Source: Chromatiales bacterium
Lineage (GTDB): Bacteria; Pseudomonadota; Gammaproteobacteria; JAGRGH01
Length of the DNA stretch: 64,000 nt
Assembly (NCBI GenBank): GCA_020445605.1
Contig: JAGRGH010000063.1
Span: forward strand, 96,215 to 160,214
Direction of reading: 5' to 3'
Shown: positions 25,802-36,260 of the stretch, one piece after another
Numbering within the stretch: position 1 is the stretch's first letter
Layout: each line of letters begins with the position of its first letter
Translations under genes and position numbers: made by a program
The notes under the pieces: generated by a model
The model's input: only the letters and a program-made list of their open reading frames with translations
Database searches by the model: none
What the model was told of the DNA's origin: nothing

Positions 25802-26455
25802 ATGCCACAGGCTTCCAGCGCCCTCGAATCATCGGCCACCGGATCGCAGCTCGACGACATCGTTCGTGCACTGCAAACGACTGGCTGGATCGTCGTTCCC
25901 GATTTTCTGCCCGCCAGTGACTGGCAGCCACTGATGCTGCGTGCGCTGGCGATCGACGATTACAACCGCGCCGCGATTGGACGCGGCGAACAGCAGCAGG
26001 TGAACAACGGCGTGCGCACCGACCGTGTCGCCTGGATGGAAGCCGACGACCCGACGGACCAGGCCTGGCTCAGGCGAATGGAATGCCTGCGACTCGCGAT
26101 CAACGAACGGCTGTTCCTGGGTCTGTTCGAACACGAGGCGCATTACGCGCGCTACGAACCAGGCGCCTTTTACACGCGCCATGTCGATGCGCTGCATGGC
26201 GAGTCGAACCGCGTCGTTTCGACGGTTCTGTACCTCAATCCAGAGTGGGAGCCCGCCGACGGCGGCGAACTGGTGCTCTATGCCGACGGATCAAGCGAGG
26301 GTCGGCGCATCTCCCCAATCGCCGGCACCCTGGTCGCGTTCCTCAGCGAAGTGTTTGCACACGAGGTGCTGCCCACGCAACGCACGCGGCATTCCATCGC
26401 CGGGTGGTTTCGGGTCAACGGCTCGACTGGAGCGCGGGTCGATCCGGCCCGGTAG
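25802..26455 (+). CDS. 2OG-Fe(II) oxygenase family protein
   Basis: 217-residue enzyme of the prolyl-4-hydroxylase/SM-20-like group. YTRHVDAL gives the HxD iron ligands, the distal His is in TRHSIAGWFR (or in FAHEVLP just before), and the following Arg of GWFR binds 2-oxoglutarate. GGELVLY between them is the usual strand. Such enzymes hydroxylate protein side chains or small molecules; the substrate is unknown. The start ATG at 25802 is in a long upstream-open frame but lies where the similarity begins. It converges on the MFS gene 19 bp away. Confidence 0.75.
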   Translation: MPQASSALESSATGSQLDDIVRALQTTGWIVVPDFLPASDWQPLMLRALAIDDYNRAAIGRGEQQQVNNGVRTDRVAWMEADDPTDQAWLRRMECLRLAINERLFLGLFEHEAHYARYEPGAFYTRHVDALHGESNRVVSTVLYLNPEWEPADGGELVLYADGSSEGRRISPIAGTLVAFLSEVFAHEVLPTQRTRHSIAGWFRVNGSTGARVDPAR

Positions 26456-26474
26456 GCACAGCGGTCTTTCCGGC

Positions 26475-27620
26475 TCAGGGACGGGCCGTGTGGCGCAGCT
26501 TCACGCTCAGAAACGTCAGCACCGCAAGCAGCGTCAGTAGCAGCGATACCAGCGCACCCCATCCAGCGCCCTGATACAGAAAACCGGGCAGATACGAACC
26601 CAGCGCACCGCCGGTGTAATAGCTCGATACGTACAGCCCGTTGACCAGCCCCTTGCGCTCGGTTTCCAGGTGATTCAGAAACGCCGACAGCACGCTGTGC
26701 AGTGTGAACATGCCGGCCGCGAAGATCAGCATCGCGAAATACGCGAAACCGTTGCCACCGAACGCAAACGCGGCGGTGCCGATGAAGTACACAACGCTGC
26801 CGACCACCAGCGTGCGCCGCTCGCCGCCGAACGCATCAATGATCCGCAGCGATGCAAGCGCGATGACCACGCCAACGAGATAGCCGGTGTAGACGAGCGC
26901 GATTGCGCTCTGCGAGATGGCGGGGTCGTTCTCACGCATGCGGAACGGCAGAAAATTCAGCAGCGCCGCGAACACGAAGAACAGCAGGAACGCGCTGGCA
27001 AAACCTTCGGCGTAGACGGGCCGGCTCGCAAGCGCTCGGATCTCGACAAACCGCACCTTGCCCAGACGAATGCGTGGATCGGACGCGAGCCGCGTGGTCA
27101 GAAACGCCGCGACGAGCGCATTCGCCGACCAGAACTGGAACGCGATCGTCCAGCCCGACAGATCGGTCAGGATGCCGCTCAGCACCCGGCCCGCATAACC
27201 GCCGACGATCGTCGCGGCGATATAGATCGAGATGTTGCGTCGTGTGCGCCCCGGCCCGCCGGCGGCCGAACTGTAGGTCATCAGCGCCGTGAAGATCGCC
27301 GGCAGCATGAGCCCTTCGAGCGTGCGCAACGCCAGAAACAGCGGATAGTCCGGACCGAGCCCCAGCGAGAACTGCGCGACGGTCAGCACGCTGAATGCCA
27401 CGGTCAGCATCAGTCGAGTCGAGACATGCTCGAGCACGTAGCCGTACAGCAGGGGCCCGAGTGCCAGCGGAATCATCGTTGCCGTGGTCAGCAGCGCAAG
27501 GTCGCCGGTCGAGCGTCCCCATTCGCTTGCAAGCAATGGCAGCAACGGCTGCGGCGCATACAGCACCGCGAAACCGACGATCGTGCAGTAGATGACGATG
27601 GCGAGGTTACGCGCGCCCAT
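26475..27620 (-). CDS. Major facilitator superfamily transporter
   Basis: 381-residue membrane protein with about 12 hydrophobic segments, starting MGARNLAIVIYCTIVGFAVLYAPQPLLPLLA. LLYGYVLEHVSTRLMLT after the second helix is an MFS motif-A-like loop. The arrangement is reminiscent of the YnfM/arabinose-efflux group of drug:H+ antiporters, but the substrate is unknown. No strong Shine-Dalgarno is seen before the ATG at 27620. It converges with the oxygenase gene and shares no obvious operon. Confidence 0.8.
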   Translation of the reverse strand: MGARNLAIVIYCTIVGFAVLYAPQPLLPLLASEWGRSTGDLALLTTATMIPLALGPLLYGYVLEHVSTRLMLTVAFSVLTVAQFSLGLGPDYPLFLALRTLEGLMLPAIFTALMTYSSAAGGPGRTRRNISIYIAATIVGGYAGRVLSGILTDLSGWTIAFQFWSANALVAAFLTTRLASDPRIRLGKVRFVEIRALASRPVYAEGFASAFLLFFVFAALLNFLPFRMRENDPAISQSAIALVYTGYLVGVVIALASLRIIDAFGGERRTLVVGSVVYFIGTAAFAFGGNGFAYFAMLIFAAGMFTLHSVLSAFLNHLETERKGLVNGLYVSSYYTGGALGSYLPGFLYQGAGWGALVSLLLTLLAVLTFLSVKLRHTARP

Positions 27621-27723
27621 GAATGGTCAGTCGCCGACGGGACTTGATCGGCCGACTTGCAGGGTCAGCAGTTGTGGGCGCAGTGCAGACCCCACATGCA
27701 GACAAGCAACAGCCGGGGTTGGC

Positions 27724-27746
27724 CGCAGCCCCGCAGCGGGGCTGCG
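27724..27746 (-). terminator. GC hairpin downstream of the Calx-beta gene
   Basis: CGCAGCCCC (27724-27732) pairs with GGGGCTGCG (27738-27746) just past the leftward gene's stop at 27754. No T-run follows, so termination is uncertain. Confidence 0.35.
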
Positions 27747-27753
27747 CCGATTG

Positions 27754-29670
27754 TCACGCGCGCCGGGACCAAGTCCGGCGCAAACCGAACAGTCCCAACA
27801 GACCCGAAAGCATCAGCAGGGTCCATGGTGCGAACACGGGCACCGGATACGGTTGATCCTGAATGGTCAGGATCGCGGTCGGGATACCGCCCAGCACGGC
27901 CCCGCCGGTCGGCCCGCCCAAGCTCAGGTTGATGGTTTCCGGCAGTTCCTTATAGGAGTCGGAAACGATCGGCACGATGAAGGTCTTGTTCGAGCCGTCA
28001 CCATGCGGCCAGTTCAACACGCCGAACGAGTTCAGATAGTCATCGGGATTCACGGCCGTGCCATCGGCGGTCGCATACATGACCGAGACCGGACCCGAGG
28101 TGCCGCCCGTGCGAGTGACCGTGATCAGCGCGGATGGGACACCTTCGACGACCAGGTACGTCGGCGAGCTGAACTGCAACGCGCCGGCCGGCGGAATGTC
28201 GTTGTCGACGATCGAGAGCACGGCGGTCGACTGCGTGCCCAGGATCGCGCCGCCGGTCGGGCCGCTCAGGCTGAGATTCAGCGGCTCGTCGCCTTCGATG
28301 TCCGGATCGTCGGTGATCGGCACATCGAAGGTCTTGGCCGCGCTGTCGCCGTCGCCCCACATCAGCACAGATGCCACGGCGGTGTAATCACTGCCATCCA
28401 GCGCAACATCGTCGGCGGTCGCGTAACTGACCGATACCATGCCGCTGCTGCCGCCCGTGCGGGTCACGGTGATGGTGGCCATGCCGGCACCTTCGTTCAC
28501 GCTGTAGACCGGCGCACTGAACTGCAGGGCACCGCCGGGCGGAACGTCGTTGTCCTGGATCGTCAGGATCGCCGCGCCGTTCGGACCGATCGCCGCGCCA
28601 CCCGTGGGGGCGGAAAGTGCGAGATTGACCGTTTCGTCCCCTTCGGCATCGGCGTCGTTGGTGACTGGCACGTTGAAGGTCTTCGAGGCGGTATTGCCTG
28701 GGCCCCAGAACAACACGCCTGCGACCCCGCTGTAGTCCGCACCGGCCGTCGCGCTGCCGTCCGCGGTCTGGTAGCCGACCGAGACGCTGCCGGCCGAACC
28801 GCCGGTGCGCGTAACGGTGATCAGCGCGGACACGCCGGCTTCGCTGACGACATAGGTCGGCGAGCTGAACTGCAAGACACCCGGCAGCAGAGATGGATCT
28901 TCGAGCGCAGCCAATGCGTCGAGATCAGCGGGCGCCCAGGTCGCGTGTTCCGCCGAACCGTCGTAGGCCATTTCCCAGGTCGGCCCGGCCGGGTCGTACT
29001 CGATCACGTCCTCATCGTCGAACGCGACGCCGCCGACCGACTCGCTGGCATCAAACGAAACCAGCAGGTGGCCGTTGGCAAGTACGTGTGCGCCATCGAG
29101 GTCCAGCGCGTCCGGCACACTGGCGGCAGAGGCATCGAAGAACAGGCTGTACGCGCCGTCGTAGCGCACGATATCGGCATCGTCCGCCGTGACGGCGCCG
29201 ACGATGACCGTGGTATCGAAAGACAGCAGCAGGGCCCCGTCGGTACCAAGCGCGATCGCGTCGATCTGCGCACCGGGCGGCACGCCGAGGTTGCTGCCGT
29301 CGAAATCGATCGTGAAATTCACGCCGTCGTAACGCACCACATCGCGCGACTCGGCCGTGACGAATCCGACCGTGACCGTGGTATCGAATGCCAGGAGCTG
29401 ATCGCCGTTCGGCAGCGCATGGTAGCCGACGATATCCGCCCCGCCGGGAATGGTGCCGACATCCAGTGCCGTGACCGTGCCCCCCAGATCGTCCGATGCC
29501 GCGTCCTCGTCATCGAGCGTGACGCCGCCCAGGGTGACGGTCACATCCGGCGAGTAGCGCACCTCGGCGAGCGGAGTGGCCGCGAAAGCCGCCGCCGGAG
29601 CGAAACAAGCTGCGAGCAAAATCCCTGGCAGGAACCCGGTACCCAGTGCGCGATGCAGTGCGTGTTTCAC
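27754..29670 (-). CDS. Secreted Calx-beta protein with IPTL-like C-terminal tail
   Basis: 638-residue exported protein. After a signal peptide (GILLAACFAPAAAFA) comes a region of three imperfect repeats of about 60 residues with the core LLxSFDTTVxVGxVTxxDxDIVRYDG (about 85-250). Three Calx-beta domains then start near 267, 381 and 498 (LQFSSPTYVVSEAG; TADGSATAGADYSG), which usually bind calcium in adhesive or matrix proteins. The tail VPVFAPWTLLML plus GLRRTWSRRA resembles an IPTL-CTERM sorting signal. I start at the GTG at 29670, preceded by GAGGTGG; an ATG lies further up at 29763 without a signal-like fit. Confidence 0.75.
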   Translation of the reverse strand: MKHALHRALGTGFLPGILLAACFAPAAAFAATPLAEVRYSPDVTVTLGGVTLDDEDAASDDLGGTVTALDVGTIPGGADIVGYHALPNGDQLLAFDTTVTVGFVTAESRDVVRYDGVNFTIDFDGSNLGVPPGAQIDAIALGTDGALLLSFDTTVIVGAVTADDADIVRYDGAYSLFFDASAASVPDALDLDGAHVLANGHLLVSFDASESVGGVAFDDEDVIEYDPAGPTWEMAYDGSAEHATWAPADLDALAALEDPSLLPGVLQFSSPTYVVSEAGVSALITVTRTGGSAGSVSVGYQTADGSATAGADYSGVAGVLFWGPGNTASKTFNVPVTNDADAEGDETVNLALSAPTGGAAIGPNGAAILTIQDNDVPPGGALQFSAPVYSVNEGAGMATITVTRTGGSSGMVSVSYATADDVALDGSDYTAVASVLMWGDGDSAAKTFDVPITDDPDIEGDEPLNLSLSGPTGGAILGTQSTAVLSIVDNDIPPAGALQFSSPTYLVVEGVPSALITVTRTGGTSGPVSVMYATADGTAVNPDDYLNSFGVLNWPHGDGSNKTFIVPIVSDSYKELPETINLSLGGPTGGAVLGGIPTAILTIQDQPYPVPVFAPWTLLMLSGLLGLFGLRRTWSRRA

Positions 29671-29949
29671 CTGGTCCACCTCATTTGTTGTTCGGTCGTC
29701 CGCCGCGCTCCGCAAATGCCGTGGCATCCCGACGCCTGCAAGCCCCATCCGGCATCGACACAACGACCGCTCAGGCCCTGGTCAGATACCCGAAAGGTCG
29801 CGTCCCGGCACCATTCTGGCGCGGCGCCTAAGGGATGTCCACAGATCGCCCCTGCCGACAATCTGACCGTCCGTTTTCGCCCTCGACGATCGCGAGGATT
29901 CGACCAGATTCGCCCCGCTGCTACGCGGCTCCGGTCGCGGGAAGCGGCG

Positions 29950-32900
29950 TCACAGGAGAACGCGCTCGATACCGCCGTTTCTGACCCGCTCGACGAAGCC
30001 TTTCTGCCAGTTCTCGCCGAGCCGCGACCGGGCGATCTCGACGACGATGTAATCGGTCACGAGCCCGGTCTCATCCGCATACTTGGCCAGCCCCTGCTGG
30101 CAGGCCGGACAGGCCGTCAGCAGTTTCACCGCGCCGTTTCTCACCTGATCCGCGCCGGTCAACGCACGGATACCCGCATGCAGTTCCTCGGACTTGCGGT
30201 ATCGCAACTGATTGGCGATGTCAGGCCGCGCGGTGCCGAGCGTGCCGGCCTCGCCGCAGCAGCGTTCGGACAACCTCACCGGCTTGCCCATCAGTTCGCT
30301 CGCGACCTGCAAAGGCTGGTAGGTCTTCATCGGCGAATGACAGGGATCGTGATAGAGGTATTGCGTGGCGCTGTCCGCGGCCACGCCCATGCCCTTCTCT
30401 TTGAGATATTCGTGGATGTCCAGCAGCCGACAGCCCGGAAAGATCTTTTCGAACTCGTAGGCGAGCAGCTGATCCATGCAGGTGCCGCAGGAGACGATCA
30501 CCGTGCGGATGTCCAGATAGTTCAGCGTGTTTGCGACGCGATGGAACAGCACGCGGTTCTCGGTGCTGATCTGCTGGCCCTGGTCGTGCAGCCCCGCGGC
30601 CGACTGCGGATAACCGCAGCACAGATAACCTGGCGGAAGCACGGTTTCCGTTCCGCTTTCATACAGCATCGCGATGGTCGCAAGTCCAACATCGCTGAAC
30701 AGCCGTTCCGATCCACAGCCCGGAAAATAGAACACCGCATCCGACTCACGTCCGTCGAGTTCCGGATTGCGGATGATGGGCACATAGCGCGTATCCGTGA
30801 TGCCCCAGGCGTCGCGATACATCCGTTTGGGCAGGTCGACCCGGATCGGACGACGCACGAGTTCCACGACCTGGCGGCCGAGGCCGAGTTCCGTGTTCGT
30901 CGCGCCCGGCGGTTCGTTTGCCTTACCCAGAAGCCCGAAGCGCTTGAACAGCGCGTGGCCGAGGCTGATACCCAGGAAGCCCCACTCGGCCAGCGCCTTG
31001 CGCATCCAGCGGATCGTCCGCGGCCCCGTCGCATTCAGGAACGCCAGCGCGGCGGCGCTGCCGAGGTTCGCGCGCTTCTGACCGCGGTCGCTGAGAATCT
31101 TGCGCATGCGCACGGTCACCGCGCCGTAGTCGATGTTGACCGGACAGGGGTTCTCGCACTTGTGGCAGACGGTGCAGTGATCGGCCACGTCGTTGAATTC
31201 ATCAAAATGCCGCAGCGACAGACCGCGCCGCGTCTGTTCCTCGTACAGAAATGCCTCCGTAAGAAGCCCCTGCCCGAGGATCTTGTTGCGCGGCGAATAC
31301 AGCAGGTTCGCGCGTGGCACATGCGTCATGCACACCGGCTTGCACTTGCCGCAGCGCAGACAATGCTTGACCTCGTCGTTCAGCGCACCGAGTTCACTGT
31401 CTTCGAGGATCAGTGCCTCCTGCGCGACGAGTTGCAGCGATGGTGTATAGGCGTCCCGGAGCCCCGAGCCCGGCATCAGCTTGCCGCGGTTGAAATGACC
31501 GTCCGGGTCCACCTTGTTCTTGTACTCGACGAAGCGTTCGAGCTTGTCCGCTTCGAGGTACTGGATCTTCGTGATGCCGATACCGTGTTCGCCCGAGATC
31601 ACACCGCCCAGCGAACGCGCCAGCAGCATGATGCGATCGACGATGCGATCAGCCGCCCGCAGCATCCCGTAATTCTGCGAATGCACGGGGATGTTCGTGT
31701 GCACGTTGCCGTCGCCGGCATGCATGTGCAGTGCGACGAACAGCCGATTGTTGCGCCCCGTGGCATGAATCGCCTTGAGCCGCTCGCGCACCGCGGCGAG
31801 GTTGTGCCCGGAGAATGCATCGTTAATCGGCTGCGCGACCTCGCGCCGATACGACACCACGGCGTCGCGGCGCAGCAGCAGATCGACCACCGCATCGTTC
31901 GGCTGCATCCGCGCAGCTTCCGCCTCGCCCCAGAGCTGTGCATGCTCGCGTGCCGGCGCATCCAGATGATCGCGGATCGCGCGCCAGCGCCTGATCGCGG
32001 CACGCACGGCAGACTCGGCGCTGGCGCGCTTCGCATTCAGGATCTCGGTGTTTTCCGCGCTTTCGGCAAAGCCATCGCGCGCGCGAAGCTCCGGCAGATC
32101 GCCCGTGAGGTATGCAAGTGCGGCATCAGCAATCTCGAGCTTGTTGTCGAGCGACTGCTCGATGTTGATGCGTTCGATGCCGCGACTGTATTCGGCGAGC
32201 CTCGGCAGCGGGATCACGACGTCTTCGTTGATCTTGAAGGCGTTGGTATGCGCGGAGATCGCCGCGGTCCGCGCGCGATCGAGCCAGAACTGGCGCCGCG
32301 CCTCGGCGCTGACGGCGATGAAACCCTCGGCGTCGCGTGCGTTCGCGATGCGCACGACGGCGGAGGCCGCCGCGGCCACTGCGTCGTCGTGTTCACCCGC
32401 GATGTCGGCGAGCAGGACCATCTTCGGCCGTTCCCCGCGCGGGGCCTTCGTCGAATAGCGCACGGCCTTTAGATAACGTTCGTCGAGATGTTCCAGCCCC
32501 GACAGCAACACGCCGTCGAGCGATTCGAGATGGTCCTTGATCTCGACTATCGCGGGCACCGCGCGACCGACATCGTTGCCGAAGAACTCCAGACACACCG
32601 TGCGCACATGCGGCGGCATGCGATGCAGCACAAAACGCGCCGAGGTGATCAGCCCGTCACAGCCTTCCTTCTGCACGCCGGGCAGGCCGCTCAGGAACTT
32701 GTCCGTGACGTCCTTGCCGAGCCCGACCTGGCGAAACGCCGATCCGGGCATCTCGAGCACTTCAGCGGCGCGTGTTTCCGCCTTGCATTCCGCGTCCAGA
32801 TGACGCACACGGAACTGCACCGTTGGCTGATCGTGAATCTTGCCGACGTTGTGGTTCAGGCGTTCGACCTCGAGCCAGTTGCCGTCCGGCATGACCATGC

Positions 32901-33807
32901 GCCAGGACACCAGATTGTCCAGCGCCGTGCCCCACAGCACGGCCTTTTTTCCACCGGCGTTCATCGCGATGTTGCCGCCGATGGTCGAGGCATCCTGCGA
33001 GGTCGGGTCCACCGCAAACACCAGCCCGGCCCCGTGCGCGAGTTCGCTGACGCGCCGCGTGACCACGCCGGCGCCACACGCGACGGTCGGAACCGCAAGG
33101 CCGTCGCGGCCGGCAAGCTTCACATGCTCGACCACACCGAGGCGATCCAGCTTCTCGGTGTTGATTACAGCCGTGAACGGTTCGAGCGGCACGGCGCTGC
33201 CGGTGTAACCCGTGCCGCCGCCGCGCGGGATGATCGTGAGACCGCAGGCGATGCAGGCGCGCACGACCGGCGCGACCTCGTCTTCGCTGTCCGGATGCAG
33301 CACCACAAACGGCATCTCGACGCGCCAGTCCGTCGCGTCGGTGGAATGCGAGACGCGGGCCAGCCCGCTGAAGTCGATGTTGTCCGGACGCGTCACGCCC
33401 TTCAGTGCACGACGGATCTGCTCGCGCCGCGCGCGATTGGCGTCGAAGCAGGCCGCGAACCCGGCCACGGCCGTGCGCGCCGCGGCCAGCAGCTCAAACG
33501 CCTTCGGATTGTCGTTCGCGCGGGCCTCGAACTGGTCCAGCCGGTGATGCAGCGCGCCGACCAGCAGGTCGCGGCGTTTCGGGTCTTCCTGCAGGTCGTC
33601 CTGCAGGTACGGATTGCGGGCGATGACCCACATGTCGCCGAGCACCTCGAACAGCATGCGCGCCGAGCGCCCGGTGCGGCGCTGCCCGCGCAGTTCGCCA
33701 AGCAGGCCCCACATCGGCTCGCCGAGATAGCGGATGACGATCTCTCGATCCGTGAACGAGGTGTAGTTGTAGGGAATCTCGCGCAGGCGCGCGTCGGCTT
33801 GGGTCAT
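29950..33807 (-). CDS. Large FAD-binding and Fe-S oxidoreductase (DUF3683/GlcD-GlpC type)
   Basis: 1285-residue multidomain protein. The N-terminal ~150 residues are the DUF3683-type region ([19 protein letters not shown]). A PCMH FAD-binding domain follows ([15 protein letters not shown]), then a FAD-oxidase C-terminal domain ([17 protein letters not shown]). Two 4Fe-4S clusters lie near 815 ([11 protein letters not shown]) and 880 ([11 protein letters not shown]). Two CCG domains contain FPGCGSE, CCGYP, DPCHSP and CCGEAG (about 1030-1190). Such proteins oxidise 2-hydroxyacids such as D-lactate and pass electrons towards quinones. The substrate is not known here. It stands alone, with no obvious operon partner. 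Confidence 0.85.
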   Translation of the reverse strand: MTQADARLREIPYNYTSFTDREIVIRYLGEPMWGLLGELRGQRRTGRSARMLFEVLGDMWVIARNPYLQDDLQEDPKRRDLLVGALHHRLDQFEARANDNPKAFELLAAARTAVAGFAACFDANRARREQIRRALKGVTRPDNIDFSGLARVSHSTDATDWRVEMPFVVLHPDSEDEVAPVVRACIACGLTIIPRGGGTGYTGSAVPLEPFTAVINTEKLDRLGVVEHVKLAGRDGLAVPTVACGAGVVTRRVSELAHGAGLVFAVDPTSQDASTIGGNIAMNAGGKKAVLWGTALDNLVSWRMVMPDGNWLEVERLNHNVGKIHDQPTVQFRVRHLDAECKAETRAAEVLEMPGSAFRQVGLGKDVTDKFLSGLPGVQKEGCDGLITSARFVLHRMPPHVRTVCLEFFGNDVGRAVPAIVEIKDHLESLDGVLLSGLEHLDERYLKAVRYSTKAPRGERPKMVLLADIAGEHDDAVAAAASAVVRIANARDAEGFIAVSAEARRQFWLDRARTAAISAHTNAFKINEDVVIPLPRLAEYSRGIERINIEQSLDNKLEIADAALAYLTGDLPELRARDGFAESAENTEILNAKRASAESAVRAAIRRWRAIRDHLDAPAREHAQLWGEAEAARMQPNDAVVDLLLRRDAVVSYRREVAQPINDAFSGHNLAAVRERLKAIHATGRNNRLFVALHMHAGDGNVHTNIPVHSQNYGMLRAADRIVDRIMLLARSLGGVISGEHGIGITKIQYLEADKLERFVEYKNKVDPDGHFNRGKLMPGSGLRDAYTPSLQLVAQEALILEDSELGALNDEVKHCLRCGKCKPVCMTHVPRANLLYSPRNKILGQGLLTEAFLYEEQTRRGLSLRHFDEFNDVADHCTVCHKCENPCPVNIDYGAVTVRMRKILSDRGQKRANLGSAAALAFLNATGPRTIRWMRKALAEWGFLGISLGHALFKRFGLLGKANEPPGATNTELGLGRQVVELVRRPIRVDLPKRMYRDAWGITDTRYVPIIRNPELDGRESDAVFYFPGCGSERLFSDVGLATIAMLYESGTETVLPPGYLCCGYPQSAAGLHDQGQQISTENRVLFHRVANTLNYLDIRTVIVSCGTCMDQLLAYEFEKIFPGCRLLDIHEYLKEKGMGVAADSATQYLYHDPCHSPMKTYQPLQVASELMGKPVRLSERCCGEAGTLGTARPDIANQLRYRKSEELHAGIRALTGADQVRNGAVKLLTACPACQQGLAKYADETGLVTDYIVVEIARSRLGENWQKGFVERVRNGGIERVLL

Positions 33808-33886
33808 GGGGGTCGGGGCGCGCCGGGCGACGGGGCCGCCATGCTAGCGCAAAGCGACGCCGCCGTTAATGCACCGCACAAATTAT

Positions 33887-33970
33887 TGGAAGCCCTGATC
33901 CATCCGTCCTGGATTGCCAGGGCCACGAAAACAAAAAAACGCGGTTTTTTCTTTTCTCCCATTTTCTTCG
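33887..33970. repeat. Dispersed intergenic repeat, copy 2
   Basis: It aligns with 12121-12204: TTGGAAGCCCTGATCCATCC, then TCCTGGATTGCCAG, then an A-rich/T-rich hairpin (GAAAACAAAAAAAC/GTTTTTTCTTTTC) and CATTTTC. It lies in the 279-bp gap between two leftward genes. No ORF is visible; the rest of the gap shows nothing recognisable. Confidence 0.6.
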
Positions 33971-34086
33971 GCCTGCGGCCGGCGAACGTGGCGGCCCCTC
34001 CCTGTACCGCGGAAAACGTGCTCCCGGATCGCCAGAGCCAAACCGGTTCAAACCTCGAGACCGGCAGCCCACGCCGACTCAACCGC

Positions 34087-35076
34087 CTAGGCGGCACCGC
34101 TCACCGCAGCCTGAAGGTCGAAAAAGGCCAGCCGCTGGCGGTCCGAGGTGACCGCAAACAGGCGACCGGTTCGGTCGATGGCAAGCCCCTTTGGCCCGCC
34201 CTCCTGAGGGTTGATCTGACCTCGTTCGAAGGTTCGCTCGTCCATGACGCGGATCGAGGCCACCGGTTCACGCGCCCCGCACCAGTCGCCGTCGTCCGAG
34301 CGAAACACGTCCACGCGCGGCGCGCCCGCCGAGCTAACGAGCACGATGCGCCCATCCGGCGTAAAGCGCACGCCGTGCGGATAGGCTCCGCCGCGCAGCG
34401 ATCCACAAGGTGGCGTGCGCCGCGTGAGCCGCCCATCTCGCCGGAAGATGACCGTACGGTTTTCGAGATGATTGGTGACAGCAATCCAGCGGTTGCCGGC
34501 ATCCGTCGCAACACCATCGGGCAAATCAAGATCGCGTTCGAGCAACACCGAACTCTTGCGCAAAGCGAAATTCGCACGCGTGTCGATCACAAAACGCGAG
34601 ACCGTATGTTCCCAGGCCTCGCAGATCAGCGCCTCGACAAGGCAATCATCGAGTCGGTTGACACACACCGAGCCCGGCTTGCGCAGGGTTCGCCACCAGT
34701 TGCCCCGCAGCAGACGCACGGGCTCAAGCGCGATCTCGCCGGCAACCGAACCGCTCGGCGGCAGACGAAACACCGGCGCTTCGCCACGCCGGTTCGCGAC
34801 AATCAGATGATCATCGTCGATGAACGCCACCCCATGCGGGTGCCTGATGGTGCCGGATCGAAACCTGAACGCATCGCGGGCAACGATGCGCGCACCTTCC
34901 GTCGTGAAACGGATATCGAGATCGACCAAGGCGATCGTGTTGGTCATGTATCCCACGATCGCTACACGGCGATTGTCGGGCGAAAAGTCAAGGTCCTCGG
35001 TGCGTCCCACCTCGTCAAGGACGCGCGCGACCAGCTCAGATTTTTCAACAACGATCGGTTCAGCAAGCGATTGCAT
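34087..35076 (-). CDS. Beta-propeller protein of unknown function (paralogue 2)
   Basis: 329-residue cytoplasmic protein without a signal peptide. It contains repeated blades with motifs LDFSPDNRRVAIVGY, HLIVANRRGEAPVFRLP, GVATDAGNRWIAVTNH, RFTPDGRIVLVSSAGAP and GPKGLAIDRTGRLFAVTSD. It is a tandem paralogue of the next gene (12 bp apart). The shared core includes WWRTLRKPGSVCVNR. The pattern suggests a six- or seven-bladed propeller of the SMP-30/NHL type, but no catalytic residues or enzyme family can be named. Confidence 0.65.
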   Translation of the reverse strand: MQSLAEPIVVEKSELVARVLDEVGRTEDLDFSPDNRRVAIVGYMTNTIALVDLDIRFTTEGARIVARDAFRFRSGTIRHPHGVAFIDDDHLIVANRRGEAPVFRLPPSGSVAGEIALEPVRLLRGNWWRTLRKPGSVCVNRLDDCLVEALICEAWEHTVSRFVIDTRANFALRKSSVLLERDLDLPDGVATDAGNRWIAVTNHLENRTVIFRRDGRLTRRTPPCGSLRGGAYPHGVRFTPDGRIVLVSSAGAPRVDVFRSDDGDWCGAREPVASIRVMDERTFERGQINPQEGGPKGLAIDRTGRLFAVTSDRQRLAFFDLQAAVSGAA

Positions 35077-35088
35077 GGGATGAGTCGT

Positions 35089-36111
35089 TCAGTTCGCCAT
35101 CGCGCACACGTCCATATGTGCTTTGCCAGCTGAGGACGAAACAGAGGACGACAGTGCTGCGGGGAGATCAAAAAACGCCAGCGGCTGAAAGGTGGAAGTG
35201 ACCCCACACACACGCCCGGTGCGATCGAGCGTGATCCCCTTCGGCCCACCCTCCTGCGGGTTGTAATGACCCCTTGCGAAGGTCTCGTCGTCCATGACAC
35301 GGATGGAGGCCAATGGTTCGTGCGCACCACACCAGTTGTCGTCGACCGCCTGAAACACGCGCACGAACGGCGCGCCGGCATCCGCAACCAGCAGCATCTT
35401 TCCGTCCGGGGAGAAACGCAGTCCGTGCGGATAGCACATGCCGCTCAACACTCCACAGGCCGCTGAGTGACGGCGCAGCCGTCCGTTGCGGTCGAAGATC
35501 GCAACGCTGTGCCGAGCATGGTTGCTCACGGCGATCCAGCGATTCGAAGGGTCGAGTGCAATACCATCCGGAATATCCAGACCCTCTTCCAGCAACACGG
35601 CGCTGCTTCTGAACCGGAAATCCGCATTCACATCCACGACGAAGCGCACGACCTTGTGTTCGTAGTTCTCGCAGAACAGCGCCTCGACCTGCCCGTCGGC
35701 GGAACGGCCGACACAGACCGAACCCGGGGCGCGCAGCGTGCGCCACCAGCTGCCACGCAGCAGCCGCGCCGGTGCAAGCGGGATCTCGTCGACGGCCGGG
35801 CGGTGCCGCGGCAGGCGGAACACCGGCGCTTCGCCGCGCCGGTTGGCGACGATCAGGGCATCGTCACCGAGCCAGGCGATTCCGTGCGGGTGGCGCAGGC
35901 ATGGGTCGCGAAAGCAGAGCGGCCGCCCGAGTCGAATCCGCGGCGCCGCGGCGTTGATTTCAAACTCGATATCGAACACCACGATGCGATTGCGCGCGAA
36001 ACCCGCCACCGCGAGCCGCCGGTTGTCAGGTGAGAGGGCCAGGTCTTCGGTCCGGCCGATCTGGTCCAACACACGCGCGGCGGCCGGCGTTTGTTCGAAA
36101 TCCAACAGCAC
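35089..36111 (-). CDS. Beta-propeller protein of unknown function (paralogue 1)
   Basis: 340-residue protein similar along its length to its neighbour: GRTEDLALSPDNRRLAVAGF, ALIVANRRGEAPVFRLPRH, SWWRTLRAPGSVCVGR, GIALDPSNRWIAVSNH and GPKGITLDRTGRVCGVTS. It has no signal peptide. The two genes are 12 bp apart in the same direction and probably arose by tandem duplication within one operon. A regulatory or sensor role is possible but unproven. An intergenic region of 149 bp separates it from the IPTL-type gene to the right. Confidence 0.65.
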   Translation of the reverse strand: MLLDFEQTPAAARVLDQIGRTEDLALSPDNRRLAVAGFARNRIVVFDIEFEINAAAPRIRLGRPLCFRDPCLRHPHGIAWLGDDALIVANRRGEAPVFRLPRHRPAVDEIPLAPARLLRGSWWRTLRAPGSVCVGRSADGQVEALFCENYEHKVVRFVVDVNADFRFRSSAVLLEEGLDIPDGIALDPSNRWIAVSNHARHSVAIFDRNGRLRRHSAACGVLSGMCYPHGLRFSPDGKMLLVADAGAPFVRVFQAVDDNWCGAHEPLASIRVMDDETFARGHYNPQEGGPKGITLDRTGRVCGVTSTFQPLAFFDLPAALSSSVSSSAGKAHMDVCAMAN

Positions 36112-36260
36112 AGGTTTGGCGGGCGTGGCGGCAATCTTAAGATTATGTCACGCGGACCTGAGACGGGTCGTTACGGCCGTACCATGCCGTTCACGTCCTG
36201 GAACACAGCCATGCGGGCGCGGCCCGTTCCGGCCGCGCCTCCGTCACACGAGTTGAGAAT

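Noticed and set aside
25864..25880. GTGCACTGCAAAC resembling the PhaR-like element
   Set aside because: Lies inside the 2OG-Fe(II) oxygenase coding sequence and lacks the inverted half-site.
27592..32472. Very long plus-strand open frame (over 1600 codons)
   Set aside because: It is antisense to the MFS, Calx-beta and FAD/Fe-S genes, has a low-complexity Arg/Gln/His-rich product and no homology-like motifs; a product of high GC and stop-codon scarcity.
32488..35133. Plus-strand open frame of about 880 codons
   Set aside because: Antisense to the giant oxidoreductase and the propeller gene; composition is that of a shadow frame, with no credible start.
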